A program made the position numbers and the translations under genes. DNA of 64,000 nucleotides from positions 12,339 through 76,338 of the forward strand of contig CAOMRW010000007.1 in the NCBI GenBank assembly GCA_948485625.1. Reading direction: 5' to 3'. A model generated the notes under the pieces. The model had not been told where the DNA came from. It did no database searches and saw nothing but the letters and a program-made list of their open reading frames with translations. The stretch is from an uncultured Clostridia bacterium. Its GTDB lineage: Bacteria; Bacillota; Clostridia; TANB77; CAG-508. How positions within the stretch are numbered: position 1 is the first letter of the stretch; each line of letters starts with the position of its first letter. Shown in pieces: positions 1 through 8,814 of this stretch.

Positions 1-2
1 TT

Positions 3-2030
3 ATAGTTGCAACAACAAGACCTGAAACAATGTTAGGAGATACAGCAGTAGCAGTACATCCTGATGATGAAAGATATAAAGATTTAATAGGTAAAAAATG
101 TATATTACCAATAATGAATAAAGAAATTCCAATTATAGCAGATGAATTTGTTGAAAAAGAATTTGGAACAGGTTGTGTTAAAATTACACCTGCACATGAT
201 CCAAATGATTATCAAGCTGGATTACGTCATAATTTAGAAATTATTGAAGTTTTTGATGATAGTTCTATAATGGGTGATTTGGTTCCTGAATATGAAGGAA
301 TGAAAGCTATTGATGCAAGAAAATTAATTGTAGAAAAATTACAAGAATTAGGAAATTTAGTAAAAATTGAAGATTATACACATAATGTTGGAAAATGTTA
401 TAGATGCCATAATACAATAGAACCAAGAGTTTCTGAACAATGGTTTATAAGTATGAAAGATTTAGCAAAAAGAGCGGCAGATGAAGTAAGAAATGGAGAA
501 GTTAAATTTGTTCCAAAAAGATATGAGAAAATGTATTTTAACTGGTTAGATAATATTCAAGATTGGTGTATATCAAGACAATTATGGTGGGGACATAGAA
601 TACCAGTATATTATTGTGAAGAATGTGGACATATGAATGTAACAAAAATAGCACCAGTAAAATGTGAAAAATGTAATTCAAACAAACTTCATCAAGATGA
701 AGATTCATTAGATACATGGTTTAGTTCGGCATTATGGCCATTCTCAACATTAGGCTGGCCAAATGAAGACACAGAAGATTATAAAGTGTTTTATCCAACA
801 AATGTATTAGTTACAGGATATGATATTATAACATTTTGGATATCAAGAATGATGACACAAGGATTAGAACTTACAAATCAAAATCCATTCAAAGATGTTG
901 TAGTACATGGTATAGTACGTGATAGCCAAGGAAGAAAAATGTCAAAATCATTAGGAAATGGAATAGATCCAATTGAGATAATTGATAAATATGGAGCAGA
1001 TGCATTAAGATTTTCAGTATTATCTGGAACAACAATGGGAAATGATATAAGATATATGCCAGAAAAATTAGAACAAGCATCAAACTTTGCAAATAAAATA
1101 TGGAATGCTGCAAAATTTGTAATTATTAATTCAGCAGATGAAGAAAAAGTAAGAGAATTTTGCTATGAAGCTTTTGAAAAAACTAAATCATATAATCCAG
1201 AATGTTTTAGATTAGAAGATAAATGGATTTTAAATAAGTTTGATAAATTAGTAGTAGATGTTACTAAAAATATAGATAATTATGATTTAGGAATTGCACT
1301 TGATAATATTTATAATTTTATATGGAATGAATTTTGTGATTGGTATATAGAAATGGTTAAAACTAGAATATATAGTGATGACGAAAATGTAAGAGTTCCT
1401 GTGACAGATGTACTTAATCATATTTTAGCATCTTCACTAAAATTATTACATCCATTTATGCCATTCCTTACAGCAGAAATTTATAGAAATCTTATAGTAT
1501 TTGGAACAGAAGATTTAATTGTTGCAAAATGGCCAGATATAAGAAAAGAGTTTGTATTTGATAAAGAGGAAGAGACAGTTGAGAAAATAAAAGACATAAT
1601 AGTTGAAATTAGAAATGTTAGAGCAAATATGAATATACATCCATCTAAAAAATCTGAATTAATATTTGTTACAGAAAAATATGAAAAAGAAATTTTAGAA
1701 GCTAAAGATTTTATTTTGAAATTAGGTTTTGGAACAGATATAAAAGTTCAAAAAGATAAAATAGGAATTGCTGAAAATAGTATATCTATTTTAAAAGATG
1801 GAATTGAACTTTATATGCCTATTGAAGATTTAGTTGATATGGAAGAAGAAAGAAAGAGATTACAAGAAGAAAAAATAAAATTAGAAGCGGAAGTTGCGAG
1901 ATGTGAAAAAATGCTTTCTAATCCTGGCTTTGTAAATAAAGCTCCTGAAAAGAAAATACAAGAAGAAAAGGATAAGTTAGAAAAATATAGAGATATGCTT
2001 ACAAAAGTTATGGAAAGACTTGAAAAATAG
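3..2030 (+). CDS. valS: Valyl-tRNA synthetase, C-terminal part (5' truncated by window edge)
   Basis: This class I aminoacyl-tRNA synthetase charges tRNA-Val in the cytoplasm. The reading frame is already open at the window edge and starts inside the editing (CP1) domain, where ATTRPETMLGDTAVAVHP is visible. The KMSKS signature is present (GRKMSKSLGNGIDP, near base 930), as is DTWFSSALWPFSTLGWP of the catalytic core. The anticodon-binding helical domain follows, and the last ~65 residues form the ValRS C-terminal coiled coil (EERKRLQEEKIKLEAEV...). The true start lies upstream of the window. A strong terminator follows about 90 bases after the stop. Confidence 0.97.
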   Translation: MVATTRPETMLGDTAVAVHPDDERYKDLIGKKCILPIMNKEIPIIADEFVEKEFGTGCVKITPAHDPNDYQAGLRHNLEIIEVFDDSSIMGDLVPEYEGMKAIDARKLIVEKLQELGNLVKIEDYTHNVGKCYRCHNTIEPRVSEQWFISMKDLAKRAADEVRNGEVKFVPKRYEKMYFNWLDNIQDWCISRQLWWGHRIPVYYCEECGHMNVTKIAPVKCEKCNSNKLHQDEDSLDTWFSSALWPFSTLGWPNEDTEDYKVFYPTNVLVTGYDIITFWISRMMTQGLELTNQNPFKDVVVHGIVRDSQGRKMSKSLGNGIDPIEIIDKYGADALRFSVLSGTTMGNDIRYMPEKLEQASNFANKIWNAAKFVIINSADEEKVREFCYEAFEKTKSYNPECFRLEDKWILNKFDKLVVDVTKNIDNYDLGIALDNIYNFIWNEFCDWYIEMVKTRIYSDDENVRVPVTDVLNHILASSLKLLHPFMPFLTAEIYRNLIVFGTEDLIVAKWPDIRKEFVFDKEEETVEKIKDIIVEIRNVRANMNIHPSKKSELIFVTEKYEKEILEAKDFILKLGFGTDIKVQKDKIGIAENSISILKDGIELYMPIEDLVDMEEERKRLQEEKIKLEAEVARCEKMLSNPGFVNKAPEKKIQEEKDKLEKYRDMLTKVMERLEK

Positions 2031-2118
2031 ATTGGAATTATAATTGCTAAAGGAATTGATAAGTTAAAATACTATTTAAGAAAACGAAAATATTGGAAGT
2101 GAAGTTTTACCTGAAAAA

Positions 2119-2168
2119 GAAAAGAACTTAATTCAAAAAATTGAATTAAGTTCTTTTCTTTTTTTTTA
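2119..2168 (+). terminator. Intrinsic terminator after valS
   Basis: A near-perfect stem (AAAGAACTTAATTCAA paired with TTGAATTAAGTTCTTT, loop of four A) is followed by a T-rich run. It separates valS from the next gene. Confidence 0.9.
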
Positions 2169-2205
2169 TGTTATGCTAAAATTAGAAAAAACATAGGAGG
2201 AAAAT

Positions 2206-3921
2206 ATGGAAAATATTGATAAAATATATGATTTATTAAATAGCATAACAGTTACAAAAAATAATGAAGCATATATAAATGAAATAAAAGATTTATTAGC
2301 AACAGGAAATTATCTTGAAGCATTATCAAAGATGAGAGACTTAAAAGATAAAGAGGATAAAATAAAGGAAGAAGATATTATAGAAATAGATGAAGAAGAG
2401 GAAGATGCAGATGGAAAGTATCCAAAGCAACTTAGTAATATAGAACTAGAAAGAATATTTATAGGACTATTATTAGAAAATCCAAAGTTAATAGCAAAGT
2501 ATTATTTTATATTTGAAATTTGTATGTTTGAAGATGATGAGATGCTTAATATATATAAAAGTGTTTTGTATAATGAGGGTTCAAAATATTCATCAGAACA
2601 AGCAAAAAATAGATTTAATTTTTCAAAAGATACAGAAGAAGTATATGAATTAAAAAATCAATTAATTAAAGAAGTAAAAGACGAAGATTATAATGTTGAA
2701 AAAATATATACAGAATTAAGAAAATTGTTTATACTTAGAAAAGCTTATATAGAGACACCTGAAAAAAATGTACAAGATAAAATATTAGAAATAACACAAT
2801 ATCAATTATATGATGAAATGTCATCTGAAGAAGTTGAAGAGACAATAGAACAAGTAAAAATAACGCAGAAATTTAAACAATCCATATTAAGTGATGATTT
2901 AGTAGAATTTTTATCAAGTGGAGAAAATGAATTAGCAAATGGATTAGAATATCCATTTCCAATAATAACACAAGTATTTAAAGGAATAAGAAAAGGAGAA
3001 ACAATGGCATTTGCGATGCCATCAAACTCAGGAAAAAGTAGACTTACAACAAATATGGCAGCATATACAGCCTTAGTACACAAAAAGAAAGTATTAGTTA
3101 TATCAAATGAAATGTCAGAAGAAAAAATGAAACTTTGTTTAATAACTACTATACTTAATCATCCAGAAATACAAAAAATACATGGACAAAATTTAAAAAT
3201 AACAGAAGGTGAATTATTAGAATTCAAATTTAGACCAGATAATAAAAAAGATGCAAAATTAGATGAAGATGGATACATTTTAAAAGAAGATGGAGAAACA
3301 CAAAAACAATTTGTAAAAAGGTTATCAACTATATCATCAGATTTTAATAATGTTATAAAAGCAATAGACTGGGCAAGTAAACAAATAAAAAATTCAATAT
3401 ATTTTATAAACATTACAGACCATACAAATGACGAATTGAAAAAAGTAATAATAAACTATTATTATAAAGAACATATTGAATACATTTTTTATGATACATT
3501 AAAAACAGACACAAACAATATAGGAAAACCAGAAGAAATAAAAAGAACAGCAACAATATTATCTAATTTAGCACAAAATTTTAATATTTTTATATGTTCA
3601 TCTCTACAACTTGCAGAAAACACAACATCACCAATAAACTTAGATGTAAATGATTTAGCAGTTAGTAGAACAGTAAAAGAAGTTTTAGATACATTATGCT
3701 TATTTAAACAAATAAATAGAGACAGTTTAGATGAATATGAATATTCACTAAATGAAGTTGACACCAAGTTTTTTGATTTAGAGAAATCAGAAAATCCTGA
3801 TGTAAGATATTATGCCTGTGTCATTGATAAAAATAGAGCAGGAGCAAAACCAAAATTAGTATTTAGATTAAATTTGGCTTACAATAGTTGGGAAGAGTTA
3901 GGATATTTAAGATTAAAATAA
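2206..3921 (+). CDS. DnaB-like RecA-fold ATPase/helicase
   Basis: The C-terminal half (about residues 245-560) resembles the DnaB replicative helicase C-terminal domain. It has a Walker A region FAMPSNSGKSRLTTNMA, where Met stands at the usual first Gly (DnaB itself often has Ala there), followed by KKVLVISNEMSEEKM, like the DnaB H1a region. The hydrophobic strand IEYIFYDTLKTD could be Walker B. The N-terminal ~240 residues are acidic and helical and could correspond to a DnaB N-terminal domain. Start at 2206 follows AGGAGG. It may be a phage- or plasmid-type helicase paralogue rather than the main replicative helicase. Its stop codon abuts the left repeat of the RAYT element. Confidence 0.6.
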   Translation: MENIDKIYDLLNSITVTKNNEAYINEIKDLLATGNYLEALSKMRDLKDKEDKIKEEDIIEIDEEEEDADGKYPKQLSNIELERIFIGLLLENPKLIAKYYFIFEICMFEDDEMLNIYKSVLYNEGSKYSSEQAKNRFNFSKDTEEVYELKNQLIKEVKDEDYNVEKIYTELRKLFILRKAYIETPEKNVQDKILEITQYQLYDEMSSEEVEETIEQVKITQKFKQSILSDDLVEFLSSGENELANGLEYPFPIITQVFKGIRKGETMAFAMPSNSGKSRLTTNMAAYTALVHKKKVLVISNEMSEEKMKLCLITTILNHPEIQKIHGQNLKITEGELLEFKFRPDNKKDAKLDEDGYILKEDGETQKQFVKRLSTISSDFNNVIKAIDWASKQIKNSIYFINITDHTNDELKKVIINYYYKEHIEYIFYDTLKTDTNNIGKPEEIKRTATILSNLAQNFNIFICSSLQLAENTTSPINLDVNDLAVSRTVKEVLDTLCLFKQINRDSLDEYEYSLNEVDTKFFDLEKSENPDVRYYACVIDKNRAGAKPKLVFRLNLAYNSWEELGYLRLK

Positions 3922-3959
3922 TTAGGATTTGGGGACGGGTTAAAAATCCCCATTTTCTT
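3922..3959 (+). repeat. Left terminal inverted repeat of RAYT element
   Basis: Starts TTAGGATTTGGGGACGGG and ends ATCCCCATTTTCTT. It is the exact reverse complement of 4780-4817. The pattern GGGG..C..GG..T..AAATCCCCATTTT resembles the arms of the REPIN-like palindromes at 26015, 35244 and 45199. Confidence 0.9.
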
Positions 3960-4012
3960 CTCTTTTATAATATATTTTATTGTACATATATTATGAGAGG
4001 AGGTTGAGGGAT

Positions 4013-4768
4013 ATGTCAAGGACGTCAAGAAACAGTATTACTTCAAATTTTTTATATATTATAGTTCAAGGAATAGAAAAAAGTCATATTTTCAATAAAG
4101 AACAATACAAAAGAAAATATATTAATTTGATTCAAGAAAATTCAGAAAAGTTTGATATTTCAATTATTTCATTTTGTGTAATGAATAATCATGTACATTT
4201 ATGTTTGTATTATAATAATATAAAAGATGTTTCAAGTTTTATGCATAGAATAAATACTTTATATGCAAATTATTATAATTTCTTAGAAAATAGAGTTGGC
4301 TATGTTTTTAGAAATCGTTATTATTCAAAAGAGATAAAAGATAGAAATCAATTATTTAATACAATGGTTTATATTCATAAAAATCCTATAGAGGCAAATT
4401 TAGTTAAGTTTATTAATGAGTGGAGTTTTTCAACATATAATGATTATATTAATCATAAAATTGAAGACAAAATAATTATGATTGTTTTTCAAAAACAAGA
4501 ATATATTGATATTTTTAATAAAATTCATAGTAGAAAACATTTTACTGAAGTGTTTGATGTGGAAGAAAGAAAAAGTGCTAAAGAAATAATAAAAGAGTAT
4601 TTGCTTGATATAAATATGTCTTTGGAACTTGTATGTAAAGAAAAAAATTTATTATTAGAGTTGATTAAGAAAATGAAATATGAGGGGAGAATTTTAAATA
4701 AAGTTATATCTAAAGAATTAAAGATAAATAAGAATACAGTTACTAGAATGCTAAGAAAAATACAATAA
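4013..4768 (+). CDS. REP-associated tyrosine transposase (Y1_Tnp / IS200-like fold)
   Basis: This HUH single-strand DNA nuclease is of the kind that mobilises REP palindromes. The HUH motif is visible as VMNNHVHLCL, near residue 50 of the chosen start. The later YIHKNPIEANLV with W-SFSTYNDY is typical of the family. The start at 4013 (MSRTSRNS) is chosen because a strong AGGAGG lies just upstream; an in-frame ATG at 3980 has no such site. The C-terminal ~80 residues look like a helix-turn-helix extension (ISKELKINKNTVTRMLRKIQ). It is flanked by perfect 38-bp inverted repeats. Confidence 0.9.
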   Translation: MSRTSRNSITSNFLYIIVQGIEKSHIFNKEQYKRKYINLIQENSEKFDISIISFCVMNNHVHLCLYYNNIKDVSSFMHRINTLYANYYNFLENRVGYVFRNRYYSKEIKDRNQLFNTMVYIHKNPIEANLVKFINEWSFSTYNDYINHKIEDKIIMIVFQKQEYIDIFNKIHSRKHFTEVFDVEERKSAKEIIKEYLLDINMSLELVCKEKNLLLELIKKMKYEGRILNKVISKELKINKNTVTRMLRKIQ

Positions 4769-4779
4769 AAATAAAAATA

Positions 4780-4817
4780 AAGAAAATGGGGATTTTTAAC
4801 CCGTCCCCAAATCCTAA
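4780..4817 (-). repeat. Right terminal inverted repeat of RAYT element
   Basis: Exact reverse complement of 3922-3959. It carries the TAG stop codon of dacF, so the repeat now forms the end of that gene. Confidence 0.9.
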
Positions 4818-6061
4818 CTTCTTAATAAGTCAATCCAACTATAAATAATCTTTTTAGACATAGTAAATAAATTAATTTTATCAATATCAGAAGATGCAAT
4901 TAAATTGACACTTGCGATTTTATTTCCATCTAAAGAAAATGTTACTTGACCAAGTTTATCTCCTTTATGTATAGGTGCTTCAATATTATTATTTATTTCT
5001 ATTGATTGAGAAATTTGACTTTCTTTACCTTTTTCAATTAAAGCTCCTGCATGACTTTCTAAAATAGCATCGGTATAGTTTTTTACACCTTTATTTACAG
5101 TGACTGATTGTATAATATCATTTTTGTTTCCAAAACTTTTAAATGAAAATTTACTAAAACCATAGTCTAATAATTTTTGGGCTTCTGCAAATCTTACTTT
5201 AGTAGATGGTGCTTTCATGATTACTGCAATTAAAGATAGATCACCACGTGTAGCGCTTGCAGATAAATTGTATAAAGCAAGGGAGGTTGAACCAGTTTTT
5301 AAGCCAGTAATTCCTTTATATGTTTTTATTAGTTTATTTGTATTGACTAATTGAGATTTACCATCTCTTAAGCTATCCATCCATATTGTTGTGTATTTTG
5401 TTATATCAGGATGATTTTGTAATAATTCACGAGACATTAATGATATATCATAGGCAGATGTTATATGCCCGTCTTCGTCAATGCCATGACAGTTTTTAAA
5501 ACAAGTATCATTCATTCCTAATTCTTTTGCTTTATCATTCATCATTTGGACAAATGCTTCTTCTGAACCTGCGATGTGTTCTGCCATTGCTACTACACAA
5601 TCATTAGCAGATACAACACATATTGCTTTTAACATTTCATCAACTGTTAAAGTTTCTCTTGGGTCTAACCATATTTGTGAACCTCCCATAGAACGTGCAG
5701 TTTCTGAACAACTAATTGCATCTGAGTATGATAATGTTCCATTATCAATTTGTTCCATGATTAATAATATACTCATTATTTTTGTGACAGATGCAGGGCG
5801 TAGTTGTTCATGAATATTATGAGAATATAATATTTGACCTGTTGTTTGTTCAATTAAAATTGCAGAACCACTTTCAAGATTTAATGAATTAGTATTTTCA
5901 TTTTCTGAGTTTATTTTTACTGTATCTGATGAATTTACTGTTATTGCATCTGTTTCAGATGACCATATGTATGAACTTGATGAATCATATCCTAATGAAT
6001 TTATTGATATACATATGATTAAGATTAATGAAATTATTATTATCCTTTTTATATTTTTCAT
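4814..6061 (-). CDS. dacF: D-alanyl-D-alanine carboxypeptidase, DacF/PBP5 type
   Basis: This serine-type penicillin-binding protein (peptidase S11) trims the terminal D-Ala of peptidoglycan pentapeptides at the outer face of the membrane. Residues 1-25 form a signal peptide. The three active-site motifs are all present: SVTK (in PASVTKIM), SAND, and KTG (in TGLKTGST). The C-terminal ~110 residues match the beta-rich PBP5 C-terminal domain. It is 415 residues, normal for DacF. Start follows GGAGG. The stop codon lies in the right RAYT repeat, so the last residues may have been changed by that insertion. Confidence 0.93.
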   Translation of the reverse strand: MKNIKRIIIISLILIICISINSLGYDSSSSYIWSSETDAITVNSSDTVKINSENENTNSLNLESGSAILIEQTTGQILYSHNIHEQLRPASVTKIMSILLIMEQIDNGTLSYSDAISCSETARSMGGSQIWLDPRETLTVDEMLKAICVVSANDCVVAMAEHIAGSEEAFVQMMNDKAKELGMNDTCFKNCHGIDEDGHITSAYDISLMSRELLQNHPDITKYTTIWMDSLRDGKSQLVNTNKLIKTYKGITGLKTGSTSLALYNLSASATRGDLSLIAVIMKAPSTKVRFAEAQKLLDYGFSKFSFKSFGNKNDIIQSVTVNKGVKNYTDAILESHAGALIEKGKESQISQSIEINNNIEAPIHKGDKLGQVTFSLDGNKIASVNLIASSDIDKINLFTMSKKIIYSWIDLLRS

Positions 6062-6205
6062 TTAGTACCTCCAATATTGTTGTATGAAATTTAAAGTTTT
6101 ATAGTTTTCCATACAAAATTTTATATTTTAATATAAATATATGTTACTTATATAGTTTTAGAATTAGGTTTTGTAAAATAAAAGCTATGTTTTATAAAAT
6201 ATGTA

Positions 6206-6233
6206 TTAACTTTTTAGTTGTTTATGATATAAT
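6206..6233 (+). promoter_or_regulatory. Putative sigma-A promoter for 6293 gene
   Basis: TTAACT, 16 bases, TATAAT. Placed 60 bases upstream of the start codon. Confidence 0.5.
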
Positions 6234-6292
6234 TTATGTTAAGCTAGGTAGTATAATGTAAATATGTTTTCAAAAGAAAGGATGACAGTGAT

Positions 6293-6583
6293 ATGTTACA
6301 GCTAAGATTATTAGGATTGAAAACGGAAATGCCAGGAATAAGAGTATTAGAAAAAATGATTATTGGAGAGTTGACTACTTCAGATCTAGATAAGAATCAG
6401 ATTAAGCAGGTTTTAGATGTTTGGGATACAAGACATTTTGTTCCAGAATATAAACTAGAAAGAGTTGATGTGGTGAAGCCAATAATTACAAAAGTGGAGA
6501 TACAACAAGGATTGTATACTCAAGATGAGTATGACAAAAATTACGTAGAAATGATTGAAAGATATTTGAAAACTCTTTGGTAA
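6293..6583 (+). CDS. Hypothetical 96-residue protein
   Basis: I do not recognise the family. The protein is soluble, with no membrane segment. It has a TSDLDKNQIKQVLDVWDTRHF stretch and ends in a helix rich in Tyr and Glu. It has its own promoter-like sequence upstream and a hairpin downstream, so it appears to be a single-gene unit. Codon use matches the neighbours, which supports a real gene. Confidence 0.6.
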   Translation: MLQLRLLGLKTEMPGIRVLEKMIIGELTTSDLDKNQIKQVLDVWDTRHFVPEYKLERVDVVKPIITKVEIQQGLYTQDEYDKNYVEMIERYLKTLW

Positions 6584-6591
6584 TTAAGATA

Positions 6592-6620
6592 AGAGGAAGT
6601 GTGATTACACTTCCTCTTGA
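6592..6620 (+). terminator. Hairpin terminator candidate
   Basis: Perfect 11-bp stem AGAGGAAGTGT / ACACTTCCTCT with a GATT loop. Only a weak T tract follows. Confidence 0.6.
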
Positions 6621-6677
6621 CATTTAAGTATAAAAATATTAATATATAAATACAATATAAAAAGGATGTAGATAAAA

Positions 6678-6872
6678 ATGTTTAATATAATAATGAGAAT
6701 AGTATTACTTATAATAATTTTATCAGGAGTTGTTTTGATATATGATGCAAGAGTATTAACAAAGAAGTTTTTTAGCTTTGGTGACCAGAATGAGGGGACA
6801 TCAGGTTTGAAAATTTTTGGATTTATTTTTGCTGTGATTGGTGGGGTATTATTATTTTTTATATCAAAGTAG
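6678..6872 (+). CDS. Small membrane protein, 64 residues
   Basis: Two hydrophobic segments (about residues 4-22 and 45-62) are joined by a short polar loop with KKFFSFGDQNEG. AAAAGGATG lies upstream. The family is not recognised. This layout is common in small Firmicutes membrane proteins of unknown role. Confidence 0.6.
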   Translation: MFNIIMRIVLLIIILSGVVLIYDARVLTKKFFSFGDQNEGTSGLKIFGFIFAVIGGVLLFFISK

Positions 6873-6892
6873 AAAAAAATTATGAATTTGTA

Positions 6893-6922
6893 TTGACAAT
6901 AAAACTAAGAATGTGCTATTAT
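6893..6922 (+). promoter_or_regulatory. Sigma-A promoter of tRNA-Leu
   Basis: TTGACA, 18 bases, TATTAT, 20 bases before the mature tRNA. Confidence 0.75.
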
Positions 6923-6942
6923 AAATATTGTCAATAGGATAT

Positions 6943-7026
6943 GCAGATGTGGCGGAACTGGTAGACGCGCTGGTCTTAGGAACCAGTGTCAACGACGTGG
7001 GGGTTCGAGTCCCTTCATCTGCACCA
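6943..7026 (+). tRNA. tRNA-Leu (anticodon UAG), CCA encoded
   Basis: The acceptor stem GCAGATG pairs with CATCTGC, followed by the discriminator A and an encoded CCA. The anticodon stem CTGGT/ACCAG holds the loop CTTAGGA (anticodon TAG). A long variable arm typical of class II leucine tRNAs precedes the GGGTTCGAGTCCC T arm. Confidence 0.97.
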
Positions 7027-7031
7027 TTTTA

Positions 7032-7071
7032 TAACAACTTGTGAACTATAAAGTTTGTGAGTTGTTTTTTT
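7032..7071 (+). terminator. Terminator after tRNA-Leu
   Basis: AACAACT ... AGTTGTT stem followed directly by a run of seven T. Confidence 0.8.
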
Positions 7072-7426
7072 GTATATTAAACTCAAAATATAATCAAAAG
7101 TATAACTTAAAAGAAATTAAACAAATTCTCATAAAATTAAAAGTTTAGCTTGCAAAACTATATTTTACTTAGGAAACATATGAAAGTACATATTATCGTG
7201 TAACTTGCATGTTATACTGGCGGATTTCCTTTACAAATAATAATAGCTTAACACTTGTCATCAAGTATTAAGCTATTTAACTTTTCATCATAGGCTTAAA
7301 CCTATGGCATTGGCATACCGCCTCAAATATCTATTTTTAGTATAGCATTTTCAAAACGATAAGTCAATCAAAATATAAAAATTTCTTCCTATATTTATAT
7401 AACTATTATATGCAAAAAAGAGACTA
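7072..7426. other. Intergenic stretch with RNA-like secondary structure
   Basis: No gene is seen in these ~355 bases. Positions 7219-7322 can fold as a closed unit: GGCGG (7219-7223) pairs with CCGCC (7318-7322). Inside are a long hairpin (7242-7277, AATAGCTTAA/TTAAGCTATT plus ACTTG/CAAGT with a TCAT loop) and a second hairpin (7289-7306, CATAGG/CCTATG). It could be a small RNA or a 3' untranslated structure; the strand is unclear. Confidence 0.35.
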
Positions 7427-8020
7427 TTATTGATTATTTTTTAATTTTTGCATTTTATAATGTATTGGTTCAAATATTTGCTCAAATAACTTATTATAAA
7501 TTCTATCAAAGAATTGATTAGAAGTTTTACCAAGTCTTGAAATTACTCTATTTTTGTCAATATATTTAGCTTCATATAGCATAACAACTGTATTTCTTTG
7601 AAAACCATCATTAGTTGTTCCGACTTCAAATTCTGAATAAATATTACCATTTTTGTCTTTTCTTGGAGTACCACTTGAGCAAGGAACTATAAATATTTTA
7701 GTAGCAGTTTCTTTTATAACAATAGCAGGATGAATATATGCAAATTCTCTATCATAGTTATTCCAACCTAAATCAACCAAAAGAATTTCACCTAAACTAT
7801 ATTTAGTAAAGTTATTTTGCTGTGATGCCAATAAATGTTTTTCATTTGATTCTATCCATAAAGCAATTTCATAGGCAGATTGTTCAGTTAGCTTAAATTC
7901 ATAGTTTTTTAATGATGTAAAGAATTCTTTTTTTAGCTTTTCGTCTTGCATAAATTTTATATTTTTGAATTTAGTATCATTTCTTTTTATGAGATTTATA
8001 ATATTTTTATTTATATCCAT
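7427..8020 (-). CDS. PemK/MazF-like protein with N-terminal helical extension
   Basis: From about residue 75 the sequence resembles the PemK/MazF endoribonuclease fold: YSLGEILLVDLGWN, then IHPAIVIKETATKIFIVPCSSG, and a final helix. In that family the toxin cleaves RNA and is held by an antitoxin. Here the first ~70 residues are an extra helical region, and no antitoxin gene lies next to it. The total of 197 residues is long for MazF (about 110). It has its own strong promoter. It could be a toxin, a type III-like toxin without a visible RNA antitoxin, or a domesticated relative. Confidence 0.6.
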   Translation of the reverse strand: MDINKNIINLIKRNDTKFKNIKFMQDEKLKKEFFTSLKNYEFKLTEQSAYEIALWIESNEKHLLASQQNNFTKYSLGEILLVDLGWNNYDREFAYIHPAIVIKETATKIFIVPCSSGTPRKDKNGNIYSEFEVGTTNDGFQRNTVVMLYEAKYIDKNRVISRLGKTSNQFFDRIYNKLFEQIFEPIHYKMQKLKNNQ

Positions 8021-8049
8021 GTATATTTATCACTTCCTATTCTTTCCAA

Positions 8050-8078
8050 ATTATATAGTGTTTATAAGTAAAAGTCAA
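8050..8078 (-). promoter_or_regulatory. Sigma-A promoter of the MazF-like gene
   Basis: On the minus strand: TTGACT (8078-8073), 17 bases, TATAAT (8055-8050). A match to AGGAAGTGAT lies before the start codon. Confidence 0.75.
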
Positions 8079-8309
8079 TATATTTCCAAACAAAAGTTTA
8101 CAATACTTGTTCTAAAATATAATTTTGATATTGCTTTTTGCTTCTGAATTATCTATAATTAAGTCATAATTTAGAAATAGAATAGGAGTACATAATGTAA
8201 AAATGTATGATGAAGAAACTCTACTTAACTCTGATGAAAATTATGCAGAAGAAAATGGAGATGATCTTTCTACAATTCATCATTTTTATCATAAATTATG
8301 TTAGACAAA

Positions 8310-8340
8310 GAAAGAAGCGGAATAAAAAACCGCTTCTTTC
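8310..8340 (-). terminator. Hairpin between small genes
   Basis: 11-bp perfect stem GAAAGAAGCGG / CCGCTTCTTTC. On the minus strand a short T-rich stretch follows, so it probably ends the 8359-8511 gene. Confidence 0.6.
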
Positions 8341-8358
8341 TATGCTACAAATTTGTAG

Positions 8359-8511
8359 CTATTGTTGGCTACTTTTTTTCTTCTGGTCTGAAAAAGCACT
8401 TATCAAACCTGCTATGCAAAACAGTATTGATGGGATGTGAAAAACTGAATTGCTAGTAGTAGAAGCAAGAGTAGAAAACATCATTCCAATACAGGTGAAC
8501 ATTACCCACAT
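8359..8511 (-). CDS. Small membrane protein, 50 residues
   Basis: Translation begins MWVMFTCIGMMFSTLAS and ends SDQKKKSSQQ. Two hydrophobic segments are separated by a short loop, with a basic tail. AAGGAG lies 8-9 bases upstream of the ATG, and a hairpin terminator lies downstream on the same strand, so this short frame is likely real. The family is unknown. Confidence 0.5.
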   Translation of the reverse strand: MWVMFTCIGMMFSTLASTTSNSVFHIPSILFCIAGLISAFSDQKKKSSQQ

Positions 8512-8624
8512 AATAGTAAACTCCTTAGATTTTATACTTTAATTATACTATGTTTTTTATAAAAAATCAAATTATACAATTTTATGTAAAATGTGGTAAT
8601 ATATAGCTATATTAGTAAATTTGA

Positions 8625-8729
8625 AATGGAATTAAGACAATTTATGAAGAAGAAAATCAAAGTGAAAGATTTACTATCATTATTCCAATACATGATGTTG
8701 GAGAACAAAAAAATGTACTTATTAAGTAG
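8625..8729 (+). pseudogene. Decayed gene fragment
   Basis: This frame encodes a protein-like segment (KTIYEEENQSERF then TIIIPIHDVGEQKNV, ending IK and a stop), but an in-frame TGA lies just before it and it has no start codon. An overlapping frame gives a 73-residue ORF from 8593 with no ribosome-binding site. I read the area as gene remains. Confidence 0.3.
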
Positions 8730-8814
8730 TTTTATAAAAGATAAAATATTTATTATTATTTTAGTATTATCTATATTTTCAACAATTTTAATAAATATAA
8801 AAATGAAAGAGTAA

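Larger units (their letters stand above)
3922..4817 (+). mobile_element. RAYT element with 38-bp perfect terminal inverted repeats
   Basis: Bases 3922-3959 and 4780-4817 are exact reverse complements (38 of 38). They enclose a single transposase gene. Each repeat contains GGGGACGGG...ATCCCC, so it can also fold on itself. The element sits between two convergent genes, and the TAG stop of the downstream dacF (4814-4816 on the minus strand) lies inside the right repeat. No target duplication is evident by eye. Confidence 0.85.

Noticed and set aside
3922..4817. CRISPR-like array from repeated palindromes
   Set aside because: The repeats are dispersed pairs with genes between, not regularly spaced with unique spacers; no cas genes in the window.
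8021..8160. Possible type III antitoxin RNA repeats upstream of the MazF-like gene
   Set aside because: No tandem repeats are seen between the promoter and the gene; only an ordinary promoter and leader.
8207..8440. 77-residue + strand frame
   Set aside because: It crosses a terminator hairpin and overlaps the better supported minus-strand gene 8359-8511; no ribosome-binding site.
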